Origin: Acidobacteriota bacterium
GTDB taxonomy: Bacteria; Acidobacteriota; Terriglobia; UBA7540
Reading direction: 5' to 3'
NCBI GenBank assembly: GCA_003165615.1
Contig: PLWR01000128.1
Location: forward strand, 1 to 8,676
DNA length: 8,676 nucleotides
Shown: piece after piece, positions 1 through 4,915 of the stretch
How the letters are laid out: each line of letters begins with the position of its first letter
How positions within the stretch are numbered: position 1 is the stretch's first letter
Made by a program: the position numbers and the translations under genes
Notes under the pieces: model-generated
What the model saw: the letters and a program-made list of their open reading frames with translations, nothing else
What the model was told of the DNA's origin: nothing
Databases searched by the model: none

Positions 1-338
1 GCCGTCCAACGCATCGGCAGGAATCACCCGATGGTTGGAATATAACCTAATCTGCCCCAAGGTCCTGTTAGGCAGGCTTACCGAAAGGACACGGTGTTTG
101 CGGCGCGGCCCACACTCCCCTATATCGTTATCGGCAGTTTTCCCGGGAAGATGAATATATCTTTGACGAACGGGCGTGGCAGTGGGCTCATTTGTTAGCA
201 CCGGGATAAATAGGGACCAAATTCAGCGGTTTCGAGGGAGCCACTCGGATGGAAAACTTGGTTTCGGGCACACTAACACGCCTGCGGGCGCAGACGTGAA
301 ACTTTCCCACACTTCAGAACCGGCAAGTTCCAACCTAG
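1..338. other. Left-edge region without a convincing gene
   Basis: No intact gene can be supported here. A plus-strand frame from 72 to 209 (stop TAA at 207) is open and protein-like in composition (it contains REDEYIFDERAWQWAHLL), but it has no ATG or ribosome binding site and I recognise no family; it could be the tail of a broken gene. It lies in the same frame as the transposase remnant that follows. In that frame further stops occur at 297 and 336, so any coding content is decayed. No terminator or tRNA was seen. Confidence 0.4.
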
Positions 339-506
339 CATCAACGCAAGCGACTACCCTCCGGCGCACTCAACAGGAGAGGCAAGATTGAAACTTGGTA
401 CAACTTCTGCAAGATTCATGGAACCATTCGCGTCACTCCTGGAATGGAAGCCGGGATCACAGACCACGTTTGGACAATCAGAGAGATGTTGGACAAGGTT
501 CTTTGA
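339..506 (+). pseudogene. IS1-family transposase C-terminal remnant
   Basis: An open frame of 55 codons with no start codon runs from just after an in-frame TAG (336-338) to a TGA at 504-506. Its product contains WYNFCKIHGTIRVTP and GMEAGITDHVWTIREML. These match the conserved C-terminal block of IS1-type transposases (YNF-x-x-IH-x-TLRVTPAMEAG-x-TDHVW). The preceding residues (QRKRLPSGALNRRGKIET) loosely resemble the block that normally reads MRRLTRLTNAFSKKLEN, but about ten residues expected before WYNF appear to be missing. A decayed 'SHTSE' in another frame near 308 resembles the family's SH-x-ER block and suggests frameshifts. The catalytic DDE portion is not recognisable upstream, so the element is dead. 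The family call comes from memory of the conserved block; which IS subgroup it belongs to is uncertain. Confidence 0.7.
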
Positions 507-577
507 TACCATGGGCAGGCGCGGCGAACCGGCAAAGGGAACACCGCGCCCCTATTTAAACACTGAGGTGACAGCCC

Positions 578-763
578 ATGGAAGTCAATCAAGCGTGTCT
601 GCAAGTTTTGCTCGCCTACATCAACACCGGCACCGCTAAGGAGCTTTTTGCCCACGGCACGATGACGAATGAGAACACGATTGAATCAGTATGGCCGCGT
701 ATCGTCAAAACTCTTTCGGCAAACCCAATTCCGAACCCTGCTGGCGAATCGGCCAAGCAGTAA
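578..763 (+). CDS. Small hypothetical protein (61 aa)
   Basis: A 61-residue soluble protein of unknown function. The start is well supported: GAGGTGA (565-571) lies upstream of ATG 578 at good spacing. The product begins MEVNQACLQVLLAYINTGTAKELF and ends in a Pro/Asn-rich tail; the N-terminal half looks helical. There is no signal peptide, membrane segment or known motif. Its last 59 bases overlap, on the opposite strand, the 3' end of the 69-aa gene at 705-914, so at least one of the two predicted ends may be wrong or one gene spurious. The first terminator with a T-tract on this strand is about 200 bases downstream (963-987). Confidence 0.5.
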   Translation: MEVNQACLQVLLAYINTGTAKELFAHGTMTNENTIESVWPRIVKTLSANPIPNPAGESAKQ

Positions 764-914
764 GGCCAAGCGCGAGATAGAGAACATGGCAGCGCTGTAA
801 CGGGGCAAGCTCTTCCACGGTAGACAGAACCTTGGCAATATAGTCTGCTAGCTTGGAAGGTGGGTGCAGTGTGTTTTCTTGTTTCTCTTTGGATTTCAAG
901 ATGGGCGATTGCAT
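705..914 (-). CDS. Small hypothetical protein (69 aa)
   Basis: A 69-residue protein of unknown function, starting at the ATG ending at 914. The frame stays open upstream to 1001, but the internal ATG was chosen because AGGAG lies 8 bases before it, a near-ideal ribosome binding site, and because upstream codons would read through the hairpin at 963-984. The first part is charged (KSKEKQE); the middle (LADYIAKVLSTVEELAPLQRCHVLYLALGL) looks like two amphipathic helices. There is no signal peptide and no family I recognise. It lies downstream of the 988-1700 gene pair on the same strand, separated by the hairpin, and its 3' end overlaps the convergent 61-aa gene. Confidence 0.5.
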   Translation of the reverse strand: MQSPILKSKEKQENTLHPPSKLADYIAKVLSTVEELAPLQRCHVLYLALGLTAWPIRQQGSELGLPKEF

Positions 915-962
915 TGGGCACACTCCTATGCTATCTTTGGATTGCGCCCAAAGAGTTTTGAG

Positions 963-987
963 AGCCCCGATGCCAGTCGGGGCTTTT
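963..987 (+). terminator. Intrinsic terminator hairpin
   Basis: A perfect 8-bp stem, AGCCCCGA (963-970) with TCGGGGCT (977-984), and loop TGCCAG are followed on the plus strand by TTTT and then CTATTT. This is a standard Rho-independent terminator reading rightward, which would block plus-strand transcription entering the convergent minus-strand genes. In the minus direction the stem begins 3 bases after the stop codon at 988-990 but is followed by CTCAAAAC, so it lacks a U-tract and would be at best a weak terminator or 3'-end stabiliser there. Confidence 0.65.
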
Positions 988-1191
988 CTATTTCTGCACA
1001 TCTTTTATATTAGGGTTACCTGACTCTTTCAGTTTATTGCGAACGTCATCCAGCTTCTTCTCCATCTCTTCCGGTTTCTTAAGCCTTCTAAACATCAAAA
1101 GAAAGCCTATTGCAGCAAAGCAAAATAAGCCCAGTGCTCCAAGGAAATGTTCTGTTCCCATGAATCCCGCCTTTGCAGTTACTTGAATCAC
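988..1191 (-). CDS. Small single-pass membrane protein (67 aa)
   Basis: A 67-residue protein with one clear transmembrane helix (about residues 15-34, HFLGALGLFCFAAIGFLLMF). A basic RRLKK stop-transfer follows, then a charged helical tail (EEMEKKLDDVRNKLKES) with coiled-coil character. The predicted topology is a short outside N-terminus and a cytoplasmic coiled coil. The GTG start at 1191 overlaps the TGA stop of the upstream gene as GTGA, implying translational coupling. An ATG at 1161, preceded by AAAGGCGGG, would give a 57-aa product that still keeps the helix. The function is unknown; the layout suggests it partners the 170-aa protein encoded just upstream. Confidence 0.65.
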   Translation of the reverse strand: MIQVTAKAGFMGTEHFLGALGLFCFAAIGFLLMFRRLKKPEEMEKKLDDVRNKLKESGNPNIKDVQK

Positions 1192-1700
1192 TGGTTCTTT
1201 CTGAGGTACTCAAATACCGGCAACAAGAGGAATTTAGACAACGCTGCATGATCTTTGAACGGCTCTCCATTATGCTTTACCTGGAGCCGCCCTTGAAGGT
1301 CGGAAACTATCCTTAGTTGGCCTTCCTTTGTTTCCTCGGAGCTTACACGATCGGATTTAACCTGACGGGAATAAGCGATATATCCGTTCTGCACAGTAAC
1401 CTCAAGGTCGATTGTTGGATATCCTTCTATGCGCCTCACTACAAACGTGCATGATGGCATGAACTGACTTGTCAATCCAGAATCACCGCCAGCATCGTGG
1501 AACCGGGCGATGTCTGTTTCAACTTGATTCCAAAGTTGCCTGAAAAGTCCCTCAGCGCCAGTATCCACAAACTTGGCTTTCCGAAGTTCGATCTCTCGCT
1601 CGCGGTTGTCATCTTGCATGTAATCACTAACCCAATTTTCCGGCACAGATTTATAACCCCCCCATTCTAGCGTGAATGAAAGCCTTCCACTTGGCATCAC
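1188..1700 (-). CDS. Hypothetical soluble protein (170 aa)
   Basis: A 170-residue protein I do not recognise. It has no signal peptide or membrane segment. The N-terminal third is rich in Trp and charged residues (LEWGGYKSVPENW, DDNREREIELRKAKF), the centre looks like alternating strands (CTFVVRRIEGYPTIDLEVTVQNGYIAYSRQV), and the C-terminus is helical (LSKFLLLPVFEYLRK). The start is ambiguous: GTG at 1700 is immediately followed by ATG at 1697 and neither has a Shine-Dalgarno sequence; an ATG at 1619 would give 143 aa. A TTGACA hexamer on this strand (1735-1730) would place transcription start close to the GTG, so leaderless translation is possible. The stop overlaps the start of the 67-aa membrane protein gene, and a third gene diverges 36 bases away. 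Confidence 0.65.
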   Translation of the reverse strand: MMPSGRLSFTLEWGGYKSVPENWVSDYMQDDNREREIELRKAKFVDTGAEGLFRQLWNQVETDIARFHDAGGDSGLTSQFMPSCTFVVRRIEGYPTIDLEVTVQNGYIAYSRQVKSDRVSSEETKEGQLRIVSDLQGRLQVKHNGEPFKDHAALSKFLLLPVFEYLRKNQ

Positions 1701-1736
1701 TACAATGGTAAATTAAATGACATAGGCTTTGTCAAT
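1691..1736. promoter_or_regulatory. Putative divergent promoter region
   Basis: The 36-base gap between the divergent genes at 1700 and 1737 is AT-rich. For the rightward gene, TTGGCA (1691-1696) and TTAAAT (1713-1718) with 16-bp spacing form a plausible sigma-70 promoter. For the leftward gene there is a perfect TTGACA on the minus strand (1735-1730), but no good -10 box at the right distance (TTTACC at 17 bp). The two promoters would overlap, so the genes could be mutually exclusive or co-regulated. This rests on motif reading only. Confidence 0.3.
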
Positions 1737-2180
1737 ATGGGACTTGACCTAGAATCCGTACTCATAACATGCGCAATTATTGGGAGTGTGCTGCTTGTGG
1801 TTTTCTTGGCCTCAAAACGTCAGAATAGGCCAAAGGTTTCTACTTCTCGAAGGGTTTCCGGTCCAAGCAGCCCTTTGCCATTTGCTATTCCAACACAGGT
1901 TGCGGAGAGAATGTCTGCGGCAGAAATGCTTTCCCGCCTTCAACCTCTTCGTGATAGGAACGCCCAGTGGGATGTAATCCTGCCACAGCTAAACCCAAAT
2001 AATGACCCGGAGGTTCAAAGGCTTCTGGTGGACATTCGGGGGCCGCATCTGTTCGCACCGCACCTTGGTCTCAGCGTCATTGAGGAGGGGTGTAAGCGGG
2101 TGCTTTCGGTATCTCCGAAGGCTGACGCCTTGGATGCCCTCCGTCAGGCCACTCGTGGTCAGGAACCATTTGTGCGGTAG
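1737..2180 (+). CDS. Membrane-anchored hypothetical protein (147 aa)
   Basis: A 147-residue protein of unknown function. Residues about 8-25 (VLITCAIIGSVLLVVFLA) form one hydrophobic helix followed by SKRQNR, which suggests an N-terminal anchor with the rest in the cytoplasm. A Ser/Pro-rich linker (about 33-52) leads to a folded, probably helical domain (about 58-140) containing NNDPEVQRLLVDIRGPH and LSVIEEGCKRVLSV. I recall no named family for it. The ribosome binding site is weak (AGG about 10 bases upstream of ATG 1737). It is transcribed divergently from the 170-aa/67-aa gene pair, which also includes a one-helix membrane protein, so the three may form one cassette. Confidence 0.6.
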   Translation: MGLDLESVLITCAIIGSVLLVVFLASKRQNRPKVSTSRRVSGPSSPLPFAIPTQVAERMSAAEMLSRLQPLRDRNAQWDVILPQLNPNNDPEVQRLLVDIRGPHLFAPHLGLSVIEEGCKRVLSVSPKADALDALRQATRGQEPFVR

Positions 2181-2560
2181 CTGATAACTCAGCAACATAG
2201 AATTAGAGCACTACCCGCATTTTGGGCGAAGGACCTCGGCAGTTCGCGGAGTTCATGATCGAAGTGAACTACGGGGGTTCTTCGCCCAAAGTACGGGCTC
2301 AGAATGACAGCGCCCACGCGTTTTAGTTCGGCCCCCTGAAGCACGTCACGGTTGAAGAGCAGGTAGCGCTGAGGTATTTGGCTCCGAGCCGAATTCCTCA
2401 GCGGACCTTTCTCATTGCCTGGCAACGAACAGGTCGAGATTCCGATTTTACGAGCCGCAGAGGAAAGCAAACCGCGCTTGCCTCTGATGCGCTACCCCCT
2501 TGGGGCGCAAGGCGTGCCAGCCACCCGTCAGGGCTTGGGGACCGCGCCGGGGAGTTGCAG
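2181..2560. other. Intergenic region with nested inverted repeats
   Basis: About 380 bases without a supportable gene. The one clear structure is an 11-bp perfect inverted repeat, TTTGGGCGAAG (2221-2231) with CTTCGCCCAAA (2280-2290). It encloses a second, 6-bp one, AGTTCA (2250-2255) with TGAACT (2265-2270). The bases after the right arm (GGGCTCAGAATGACAG) resemble a sequence that recurs between genes in soil bacteria. Open frames on both strands lack ribosome binding sites and recognisable motifs. Confidence 0.45.
2221..2290. repeat. Nested inverted repeat (70 bp)
   Basis: The outer arms TTTGGGCGAAG and CTTCGCCCAAA are perfect 11-bp complements 48 bases apart, and partial pairing continues inward (GACC with GGTT). 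The inner arms AGTTCA and TGAACT pair across 9 bases. No T-tract follows, so this is not a standard terminator. It could be a decayed repeat element of the REP or miniature-transposon kind, or a chance fold. Confidence 0.4.
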
Positions 2561-2579
2561 AAAACCGCGTCTGACGCGG
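2561..2579 (-). terminator. Intrinsic terminator of the toxin-antitoxin operon
   Basis: Read on the minus strand, CCGCGT-CAG-ACGCGG folds into a 6-bp GC-rich stem with a 3-base loop and is followed directly by TTTT and CTGC. It starts 4 bases after the antitoxin stop codon (2584-2586), which is the expected place for the operon's Rho-independent terminator. Confidence 0.7.
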
Positions 2580-2583
2580 GCGG

Positions 2584-3072
2584 TCAGCGGCGGGCGCCCG
2601 CCGTCGAATCACTCGAGCGACGGGTCAGGCGGCGGGTGGTTTCGGATATTCGCAGCAGAGACCGAAGCGCTTCGTTCACGGCCGCCGAACTACGGAACAC
2701 CCTCGCCACGTCCGGTTCCAGGACGGCGATGTTCGCGCCGTCTCTTGTATTCTTTCCGGGTTTCCGATCTTTCGGTCCCATCACCACTTCCACTCGCTGG
2801 TTGAGGGCCTTCGCAATTCGGTTTAGCATTGATAACGAGTGCCCTTCGTAATCCGCATCTTCCAAGCGGCTGATGACGGATTGCGTAGTTTCCACCCGCT
2901 CCGCCAACTCCTTTTGACTGAGCCCCGCCTGCTCGCGAAGTTCATAAATGGTGCGGGCAACCTCGGCGTTTACCCGCTCTTGTTCCAGGGATGCCTTCCG
3001 CTGTACGTCCTCTCCGACGTAGCGATGATGAAGAATCCGAACGCCGTTCGATGTCTTCCGAGGGTTATTCAT
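2584..3072 (-). CDS. higA: HigA-type antitoxin, Xre-family DNA-binding protein
   Basis: The antitoxin and probable autorepressor of the toxin encoded just upstream. It has 162 residues. A helix-turn-helix of the Xre/Cro type spans about 43-92 (LREQAGLSQKELAERVETTQ, then SVISRLED, then MLNRIAKAL). A C-terminal segment (about 115-142, LEPDVARVFRSSAAVNEALR) follows; similar tails occur in longer HigA-like antitoxins and may contact the toxin. The last 20 residues are Arg/Ser-rich and low in complexity. The ATG at 3072 is chosen because GAGGAG lies 7 bases before it; it overlaps the toxin stop (ATGAATAA), implying translational coupling. Another ATG 15 bases upstream has no such site. An Xre regulator paired with a Gp49-like toxin, toxin first, is the classic HigBA arrangement. 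The exact target specificity is unknown. Confidence 0.85.
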   Translation of the reverse strand: MNNPRKTSNGVRILHHRYVGEDVQRKASLEQERVNAEVARTIYELREQAGLSQKELAERVETTQSVISRLEDADYEGHSLSMLNRIAKALNQRVEVVMGPKDRKPGKNTRDGANIAVLEPDVARVFRSSAAVNEALRSLLRISETTRRLTRRSSDSTAGARR

Positions 3073-3439
3073 TGTCGGGCTCCTCATAGGTGTATTTGGC
3101 TGGGTTCTTCTCGAATAGCTTGCGATGGCGAATCGTCAATTCAATCTCCCTGTCGGGAACCTGCTTTTCCTTGGTCAGCCCATGGGAGATCACCGCGGTT
3201 TGTTGATGGAAGAAATAGAGCATCCGATAGTTCACCGACTGAAAACTGGTCCGCAACTCGTAAATGCCGTCCCGGAGTAAGTCCGCCTCTGGGCGGCGCA
3301 ACTCGTGCCCCAGTTCTGCCAACCGCTCGATTCGCACAATGCATTTGTCCTGCGCTTTAGAGGGCAACCGGTCCAACCACACCAGCAGGGGGCATACTCC
3401 CTCTTCGTCTACGAAAAAGACCACGGTGGTGATAGGCAT
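3065..3439 (-). CDS. higB: HigB/Gp49-like (RelE superfamily) toxin
   Basis: Predicted ribosome-dependent mRNA endonuclease of the phage Gp49-like HigB group. It has 124 residues. The diagnostic C-terminal half reads LLRDGIYELR (54-63), YRMLYFF (71-77) and HGLTKEKQVPDREIE (86-100). This matches the family pattern in which a strand ending in ELR is followed by YRxLYFF and a KKxxxxP segment; Arg63, Arg72, Lys90 and Lys92 are the likely RNA-contacting residues. The frame is open further upstream to 3526, but the ATG at 3439 has GGGGAGAGG about 6 bases before it and lies downstream of a strong promoter, so the longer version is rejected. The gene precedes its antitoxin and overlaps it by 8 bases. 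No truncation or missing core residue is evident, so the toxin is probably active. Confidence 0.87.
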   Translation of the reverse strand: MPITTVVFFVDEEGVCPLLVWLDRLPSKAQDKCIVRIERLAELGHELRRPEADLLRDGIYELRTSFQSVNYRMLYFFHQQTAVISHGLTKEKQVPDREIELTIRHRKLFEKNPAKYTYEEPDNE

Positions 3440-3463
3440 TAGTTTCCTCTCCCCGCCAAGATC

Positions 3464-3492
3464 AAAATATCGCAATATTGCGATTATGTCAA
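3464..3492 (-). promoter_or_regulatory. Promoter of the higBA operon
   Basis: On the minus strand, a consensus -35 TTGACA (3492-3487) is separated by exactly 17 bp from TATTTT (3469-3464) as the -10. Transcription would start about 20 bases upstream of the toxin ATG. The spacer is filled almost entirely by a perfect palindrome (separate entry), so a bound repressor would directly compete with RNA polymerase. Confidence 0.75.
3469..3484. promoter_or_regulatory. 16-bp palindromic operator (probable HigA site)
   Basis: ATCGCAATATTGCGAT is a perfect 16-bp palindrome lying inside the 17-bp spacer of the toxin-antitoxin promoter and touching the -10 box. Two-fold symmetric operators over their own promoter are the known mode of autorepression by HigA-type antitoxins. 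That this antitoxin binds here is inferred from position and symmetry. Confidence 0.7.
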
Positions 3493-3741
3493 GAACTTTT
3501 TTGGCGCGTCTAATTCTTGAGCCCAAAGTTGGCGTAGACTCGTCGAATTCGTCTCCAGGCTCGGAGCAAAGTAGCGCACCTGTTTTGAACGTCCGCGGGT
3601 TTTCGTGGTGATGTGGTAAGAGGCGCGGAGGACATCAAATGTATTGAAGCTTTTACTATCTGTATTTTTCTGCGTCCTGGCGTCTCGGCGCGAGAACTGA
3701 AACAAAAAGCCACGGACAAAAGAGGTTCGCGCGACGCTTGT
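3493..3741. other. Intergenic region between reductase gene and toxin promoter
   Basis: About 250 bases between the end of the reductase gene and the toxin promoter. No gene is supported. The stretch around 3668-3726 (TGCGTCCTGGCGTCTCGGCG, followed by an A-rich run) resembles a phrase common between genes in many soil-bacterial genomes. It carries an imperfect inverted repeat (GGCGCGAGAAC near 3688 with GTTCGCGCGAC near 3725). No convincing terminator for the reductase gene was found. Confidence 0.35.
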
Positions 3742-4635
3742 TCATTGCGTGCGCACCTTGACTCCGGCAAGCTCCTCCAGAAAGGTGACAACCGCCGCGT
3801 AGTCCAGTTCGCCTTTGCCCTGGGCCTTGGCGGCCATGTAGACCTCTTTCACCGCCGCCAGCACGGGCATGGGAACGCCCTGCGCGTAGCCCGCTTCGGC
3901 GGCGAGTTCCAGGTCCTTGTGCATCAGCTTGAGGGGAAAGAAGGGAGTGAAGTCGCCCTTGAAAATAAAGGGGGCCTTGAAGTCGGTAATGCCGGCGCGC
4001 GCCATGCTCGACTGGATGATTTCCAGCATGACCTCCGGCTTTACGCCTGCCTTGGTGGCAAGCACGAAGCCCTCGCAAAAGACTTCCACCATGGTGGCTT
4101 GAATGGTGTTCTGGGCCAGCTTGGCAGAGAGGCCGAGTCCGTGCAGACCGCAGTAAATATGCTTCTTTCCCAGCACCTGGAGGATGGGCATGGCGCGGTC
4201 GAAGGTTTCGCGGTCGCCGCCGATCATAAAGGTCAGTTCGCCCTTCTCGGCGCCGTGCTTGGAGCCGGTGACGGCCGCGTCAAGCCAACTCGCTCCCTTG
4301 CCCGCGGCCAGACAGGCCATCTTGCGGCTGACCACGGGGCTGATGGTGCTGGAATCGATGACAATCGCCCCGGAGCGCAGCGTCTCCAGAATGCCGTCCT
4401 TGCCGGTCACCACGGCTTCCACGGCGGCCGAATCACTCACAATAATGATGATGACGGTCGCCTCGCTCGCGGCGTCGGCGGGGGATGTGGCCACGCGCGC
4501 ACCGGCGGCCTCAAGGGCAGCAGTTTTCCCCGGCGTGCGATTGTAGATCGCCAGCTTGTGGCCCGCCTTGATAAGGTTCAGCGCCATGGGCTGGCCCATA
4601 ATTCCGAGTCCAATAAATCCAATTGATTCCGGCAT
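3742..4635 (-). CDS. glxR: 2-hydroxy-3-oxopropionate reductase / 3-hydroxyisobutyrate dehydrogenase-family reductase
   Basis: A beta-hydroxyacid dehydrogenase of 297 residues, the normal length. The N-terminal Rossmann fold opens with GFIGLGIMGQPMA (6-18), the family signature with its GxGxxG loop. Asn-Arg-Thr at 32-34, after the second strand, is typical of NADP(H)-preferring members. DSST (94-97) and DAAVTGS (119-125) form the substrate-binding region, and GLSAKLAQN (168-176) carries the catalytic lysine (Lys172) and Asn176. The helical C-terminal domain includes KLMHKDL (236-242). The start has AAGGAG 7 bases before ATG 4635. Because a glycerate kinase gene lies upstream on the same strand, the likeliest reaction is reversible reduction of tartronate semialdehyde to D-glycerate in the cytoplasm. 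The family also contains 3-hydroxyisobutyrate and gamma-hydroxybutyrate dehydrogenases, which sequence alone cannot exclude. Confidence 0.85.
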   Translation of the reverse strand: MPESIGFIGLGIMGQPMALNLIKAGHKLAIYNRTPGKTAALEAAGARVATSPADAASEATVIIIIVSDSAAVEAVVTGKDGILETLRSGAIVIDSSTISPVVSRKMACLAAGKGASWLDAAVTGSKHGAEKGELTFMIGGDRETFDRAMPILQVLGKKHIYCGLHGLGLSAKLAQNTIQATMVEVFCEGFVLATKAGVKPEVMLEIIQSSMARAGITDFKAPFIFKGDFTPFFPLKLMHKDLELAAEAGYAQGVPMPVLAAVKEVYMAAKAQGKGELDYAAVVTFLEELAGVKVRTQ

Positions 4636-4915
4636 GAGAGTTCTCCTTGGAAGTCGAAGGCTGGCGCGGGTATGCGGTCAGCCCGCTGGGCGAATACAAC
4701 GTGCCACAGCGCGTATTTTCGAGTCGATGGGCGACTTGGCGTGTACCCGGAGGCTGGGAAGGGGGCCGTCCCAGCATGACAAAAGGTCCGAAGCCATCGG
4801 TCCGCCCGCTGCCAGCGACATTATGTCCTTGGGCAATCTCTAGGAAATCACGGACAATCGCTAGCATTAGCCCTTTATCCACCTTGGCAGAGCTCCGCTC
4901 CGCCCCAACATGATA
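4636..4915. other. Intergenic region, glycerate kinase to reductase
   Basis: This 280-base gap contains no supportable gene. It holds the reductase ribosome binding site at its left end and a hairpin, GCTGGGA (4753-4759) with TCCCAGC (4769-4775), around a G-rich loop. The hairpin lacks a T-tract in either direction. The gap is long for an operon, so the reductase may have its own promoter, but I see no clear hexamers. Confidence 0.3.

Noticed and set aside
2189..2470. Minus-strand 93-codon frame in the gap before the toxin-antitoxin terminator
   Set aside because: It reads through both arms of the inverted repeat at 2221-2290, has no ribosome binding site, and resembles no family I know.
2378..2851. 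Plus-strand open frames of 129-157 codons overlapping the antitoxin 3' end
   Set aside because: Arg/Ser/Pro-rich with no motif or ribosome binding site, and largely antisense to the antitoxin gene.
3613..4626. Plus-strand open frame of 337 codons opposite the reductase gene
   Set aside because: It lies antisense to a gene with a full set of family motifs and has a His/Gly/Arg-rich composition typical of the complementary strand of GC-rich coding DNA; no recognisable motif.
4511..4882. Minus-strand 123-codon frame between the glycerate kinase and reductase genes
   Set aside because: It overlaps the start of the reductase gene in a different frame, and its reading through 4636-4882 shows no motif or ribosome binding site.
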